A stretch of 64,000 nt of DNA from Sphingopyxis microcysteis (lineage in GTDB: Bacteria; Pseudomonadota; Alphaproteobacteria; Sphingomonadales; Sphingomonadaceae). This document shows, piece by piece, positions 61,838-64,000 of the stretch. The DNA is taken from contig NZ_JAANYY010000005.1 of assembly GCF_012274265.1 (NCBI RefSeq), positions 124,001-188,000 on the forward strand, written 5' to 3'. Under the pieces are notes generated by a model. That model did not search any database and was not told the DNA's origin. It was given only the letters and a program-made list of their open reading frames with translations. Every line of letters begins with the position of its first letter. The stretch's first letter is position 1. Made by a program: the position numbers and the translations under genes.

Positions 61838-63373
61838 TTGAGCCAGACGGATAGCGCAGCCGCGCCCGCATCGGCCGCAGCCCCATCGGGCGATGCCGAC
61901 ACCGCCGCGCTTGCCAAGGGCGGGCGCACCAACTTCTTCGGCTTCATCCTGCGCTTGGTCGCGCGCCTGCCTTTCCTCTATGTCGCGGGGCGCTGGTACG
62001 GCCCCGAAGCCGTTGGGCGCTTCGCCTTTGCCGTGCTCGTCATCGAGCTGGTCGCTCAGCTCGCGACCCTCGGCCTGAAGCGCGGGCTCGCCGAACAGCT
62101 CAGCGTTCCCGGCGCCGATCATCGCACGGTCGTCTGGGACGGCATGTTCGTCGCCTTTCTCGCGTCGGCGGCGGGGTCGGCGCTGCTATTCCTGCTCCCG
62201 CAGCTCATGTTTCCCGCCGGCGATGTCGGCGGCAGCGATCGCTGGATGGCATTGCTCGTCTTCGCGATTGCGGGAACTGACATCGCACTCGCCGCCTGCG
62301 CCTATCGCTTTGACATCGGCACAACGGTGCGCGCGCGCGCGATCGTCGAACCCTGGGTGATCAGCGCCGCAGCGGCGGGATTCTGGTTCGTATCGGTCCG
62401 CGACGGGTTGATGCTATCCTACGCCGCCGCGATGGTCGGGGCGTTCCTGACGGCGCTGATCCCGATGCTGCGCCACTATGGCGGGCCGCGCGGCTGGCAA
62501 CCGCATCCGGCCACGCTGATCGCAGTTGCGCGGCGCAACGCGCCGCTCGCCGCCGCCGATGCGATCGAATGGGGCACGCGCCGCCTCGACCTGTTCATCC
62601 TCGGCCAGTTCACCTCGCCGACCATCTACGGCATCTATTACATGGCGCAGCAGGTTGCATCGCTGCCGCAAAAGCTGAAAACCAGCTTCGAGCCGATCCT
62701 TGGCCCGGTGATCACCCGCAATCTTGCCGAAAAAAAGCTTGCCGCCGTGGCGGCACAGGTCAGCCAGGTCGGTTTCTGGATCATCGCTGCGCAGGCCGGG
62801 GTGGCGCTCGCGCTTGGCATCCCGGGTGAGGCCGTCATGGGCCTCGTCGGCCCCGAATTCGTCAGCGGCACCGCCGCGCTCGCCTTCCTGCTCGCCGCCG
62901 AAGTCGTTGCCGCGACCGCGGTCGTCAGCGAAGCCGCGCTGGTCTATGTCGCGCGCCACCGTAACCTTTTGATCAGCATCGCGACGCTGGCGTTGCAGGC
63001 GGTGCTCAGCGTCACGCTGATCCTGGTCGCACAGTCGATGGGCCTGCCCCCGATCACCTACGCCGCCGCGGTCGCGCTCGCGCTGATGCTCGCGCTGGGC
63101 TTTGCTTCGGTGGTCAAGGCCCGGCTGCTCGCGCGCGTCCTTGGCGCACCTGTCAACAGCCTGCGCTGGGCGCTGGTGTGGGCCACCGCGGGCGCCGCGA
63201 TTCTGGGCTGGGGCGCGACGCAGCTGCCCGAATGGGCCGAACTGCTGATCGGCGTGCCGGTGATCCTCGGCATCTATTCATGGCTGATCTGGACCCGCGG
63301 CTTCGGCCCCGCCGACCGCGCGCTGTTCAAGAAACACCCTGAGGCGGCGGGGTCAGAGCCCGCCGCCACCTAG
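61838..63373 (+). CDS. Polysaccharide/oligosaccharide flippase-like membrane protein
   Basis: A 511-aa integral membrane protein with about twelve to fourteen hydrophobic helices. Its pattern (FGFILRLVARLPFLYVAGRW, GPEAVGRFAFAVLVIELVAQ, GIYYMAQQVASLPQKLKTSF) is typical of Wzx/PST-type flippases. The start is TTG 61838 with AAGGGG upstream. The transported glycan is unknown. Confidence 0.88.
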   Translation: MSQTDSAAAPASAAAPSGDADTAALAKGGRTNFFGFILRLVARLPFLYVAGRWYGPEAVGRFAFAVLVIELVAQLATLGLKRGLAEQLSVPGADHRTVVWDGMFVAFLASAAGSALLFLLPQLMFPAGDVGGSDRWMALLVFAIAGTDIALAACAYRFDIGTTVRARAIVEPWVISAAAAGFWFVSVRDGLMLSYAAAMVGAFLTALIPMLRHYGGPRGWQPHPATLIAVARRNAPLAAADAIEWGTRRLDLFILGQFTSPTIYGIYYMAQQVASLPQKLKTSFEPILGPVITRNLAEKKLAAVAAQVSQVGFWIIAAQAGVALALGIPGEAVMGLVGPEFVSGTAALAFLLAAEVVAATAVVSEAALVYVARHRNLLISIATLALQAVLSVTLILVAQSMGLPPITYAAAVALALMLALGFASVVKARLLARVLGAPVNSLRWALVWATAGAAILGWGATQLPEWAELLIGVPVILGIYSWLIWTRGFGPADRALFKKHPEAAGSEPAAT

Positions 63374-63386
63374 CGTCTGGCGTCGA

Positions 63387-63644
63387 TTACTTCACCGCTT
63401 CCTGCGCGGCATCGCCGACATCCTGCGCCGCATCGCCGACCTTCTGCGCCGCTTCGGTGATCGCGCCCGTTTCGGCGCTGTCATTGGCGAGGAACTGGAA
63501 CGCAAAAAAGCCCGCGACCGCCAGCACCACCAGCAGGATCAGGCCCATGCCCAATCCGCCGCCACGCCGCGGTTCGCGATCGATGATCGTCGTCGTGTGG
63601 GTCGTCCCGTCGGGGGCGCGGGTTTCGTGAATCTCGTCGGCCAT
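63387..63644 (-). CDS. Small single-span membrane protein
   Basis: An 85-aa protein with an acidic N-terminus (ADEIHETRAPDGTTHTTTII), one membrane helix at about residues 32-52 (GMGLILLVVLAVAGFFAFQF), and a C-terminal repeated amphipathic part (QKVGDAAQDVGDAAQEAV). AGGAGG precedes ATG 63644. It is not recognised. Confidence 0.7.
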   Translation of the reverse strand: MADEIHETRAPDGTTHTTTIIDREPRRGGGLGMGLILLVVLAVAGFFAFQFLANDSAETGAITEAAQKVGDAAQDVGDAAQEAVK

Positions 63645-63701
63645 GCCATCCTCCTGTGCCATTTGTCTGGCGCATAGGACGCGTTGGCTGGCCGAAAGTT
63701 C

Positions 63702-64000
63702 CTATCCGATCCGCGCGGCGACCTTCGCGCGAAGGTCGGTCTGGGCACGCGGGCCGACTTGCGCGATGATTTCGCGCGCGCACACCGCGCCCATCGTCAG
63801 ACAGTCGGCGACCGAGCGACCCTCGGCCAGTGCCGCCAGGAAACCAGCGGCGAACAGGTCGCCCGCGCCGGTCGTGTCGACCACCTCGTCGATCGGCTCG
63901 GCGGCGACTTCGGTGCGTTCACCCTGCTGAATGGCGACCGCTCCATGCTCGCCGCGCGTCGCGACGAGCAACGGAACATCGGCGGCCACCTTGGCGAGCG
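63702..64000 (-). CDS. PfkB-family carbohydrate/nucleoside kinase, C-terminal part (cut by window end)
   Basis: This is the C-terminal part of a ribokinase-type enzyme; the frame stays open at base 64000, so the N-terminus lies outside. It carries the PfkB signature DTTGAGDLFAAGFLAAL with the catalytic Asp. Substrate specificity (adenosine, ribose or fructose) cannot be told from this part. It lies 57 bases upstream of the small membrane protein gene on the same strand. Confidence 0.9.
   Translation of the reverse strand, partial: LAKVAADVPLLVATRGEHGAVAIQQGERTEVAAEPIDEVVDTTGAGDLFAAGFLAALAEGRSVADCLTMGAVCAREIIAQVGPRAQTDLRAKVAARIG

Overview
The window is GC-rich chromosomal DNA of an alphaproteobacterium, most likely a sphingomonad (Sphingopyxis or a close relative). 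This placement is an inference. It rests on the hemC-hemD-mitofilin order divergent from tsaD-gpsA, the zinc-ribbon/ftsE-ftsX/ydcF/plsC block, the metX-metW and hisC-tyrA pairs, the TonB-dependent receptor, and several long palindromic intergenic repeats of the kind common in that group. No plasmid, phage, transposase or CRISPR signal was seen. Genes are tightly packed and no gene-free stretch exceeds 300 bases.

Positions 1-1161 hold the 3' end of an error-prone DNA polymerase (dnaE2/imuC). From 1376 to 32866 lies one nearly complete flagellar locus. It has four blocks: fliC (minus); fliEFGHIJKLMNOPQR-flhB-fliDS (plus); a receiver-less sigma-54 activator, motBA and flgBCDEFGHIJKL (minus); and flgA, flgM, a flgN-like gene, a lytic transglycosylase, flhA and fliA (plus). 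Four near-consensus sigma-54 promoters can be read upstream of fliE, flgB, flgA and the transglycosylase-flhA-fliA operon. Four sigma-28-type boxes sharing a 14-base spacer lie upstream of fliC, fliD, flgM and motA. Together with FliA, FlgM and the activator this describes a complete three-tier hierarchy. The flagellum looks pared down: FlgD is 101 aa, FlgE 275 aa, flagellin 273 aa, FlgJ lacks the muramidase domain, FlgH has no lipobox cysteine, and FliM lacks the N-terminal EIDAL-type CheY-binding motif. No che genes, flhF or flhG occur in the window.

Positions 32938-34845 hold four small minus-strand genes: a MarR-like regulator, a membrane protein, a small helical protein, and a LuxR-type HTH protein anchored by a C-terminal membrane helix. 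Positions 35029-39371 hold an acyl-CoA metabolism set: a methylsuccinyl-CoA-dehydrogenase-like enzyme, a thiolase and a CoA-transferase, separated by palindromic repeats. An Lrp-type regulator follows, divergent from a leucine-dehydrogenase-type enzyme that overlaps a small ACT-like protein. A tRNA-Arg(CCG), a YeiH-type permease, the ftsEX block, plsC, tyrA-hisC and metXW come next.

From 50637 on there is a DUF4274-like gene, a TetR regulator divergent from a TonB-dependent receptor with a palindromic operator candidate between them, a glutaryl-CoA dehydrogenase/CoA-transferase pair, the heme genes hemCD with a mitofilin-like membrane protein, tsaD-gpsA, a polysaccharide flippase, a small membrane protein, and the 3' part of a PfkB-family kinase cut by the window end. 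I found no clear evidence of a wholly new system. The strongest leads are the unusual architecture of the flagellar parts, the fliP gene that begins inside a palindromic repeat, and the dehydrogenase-ACT gene pair.
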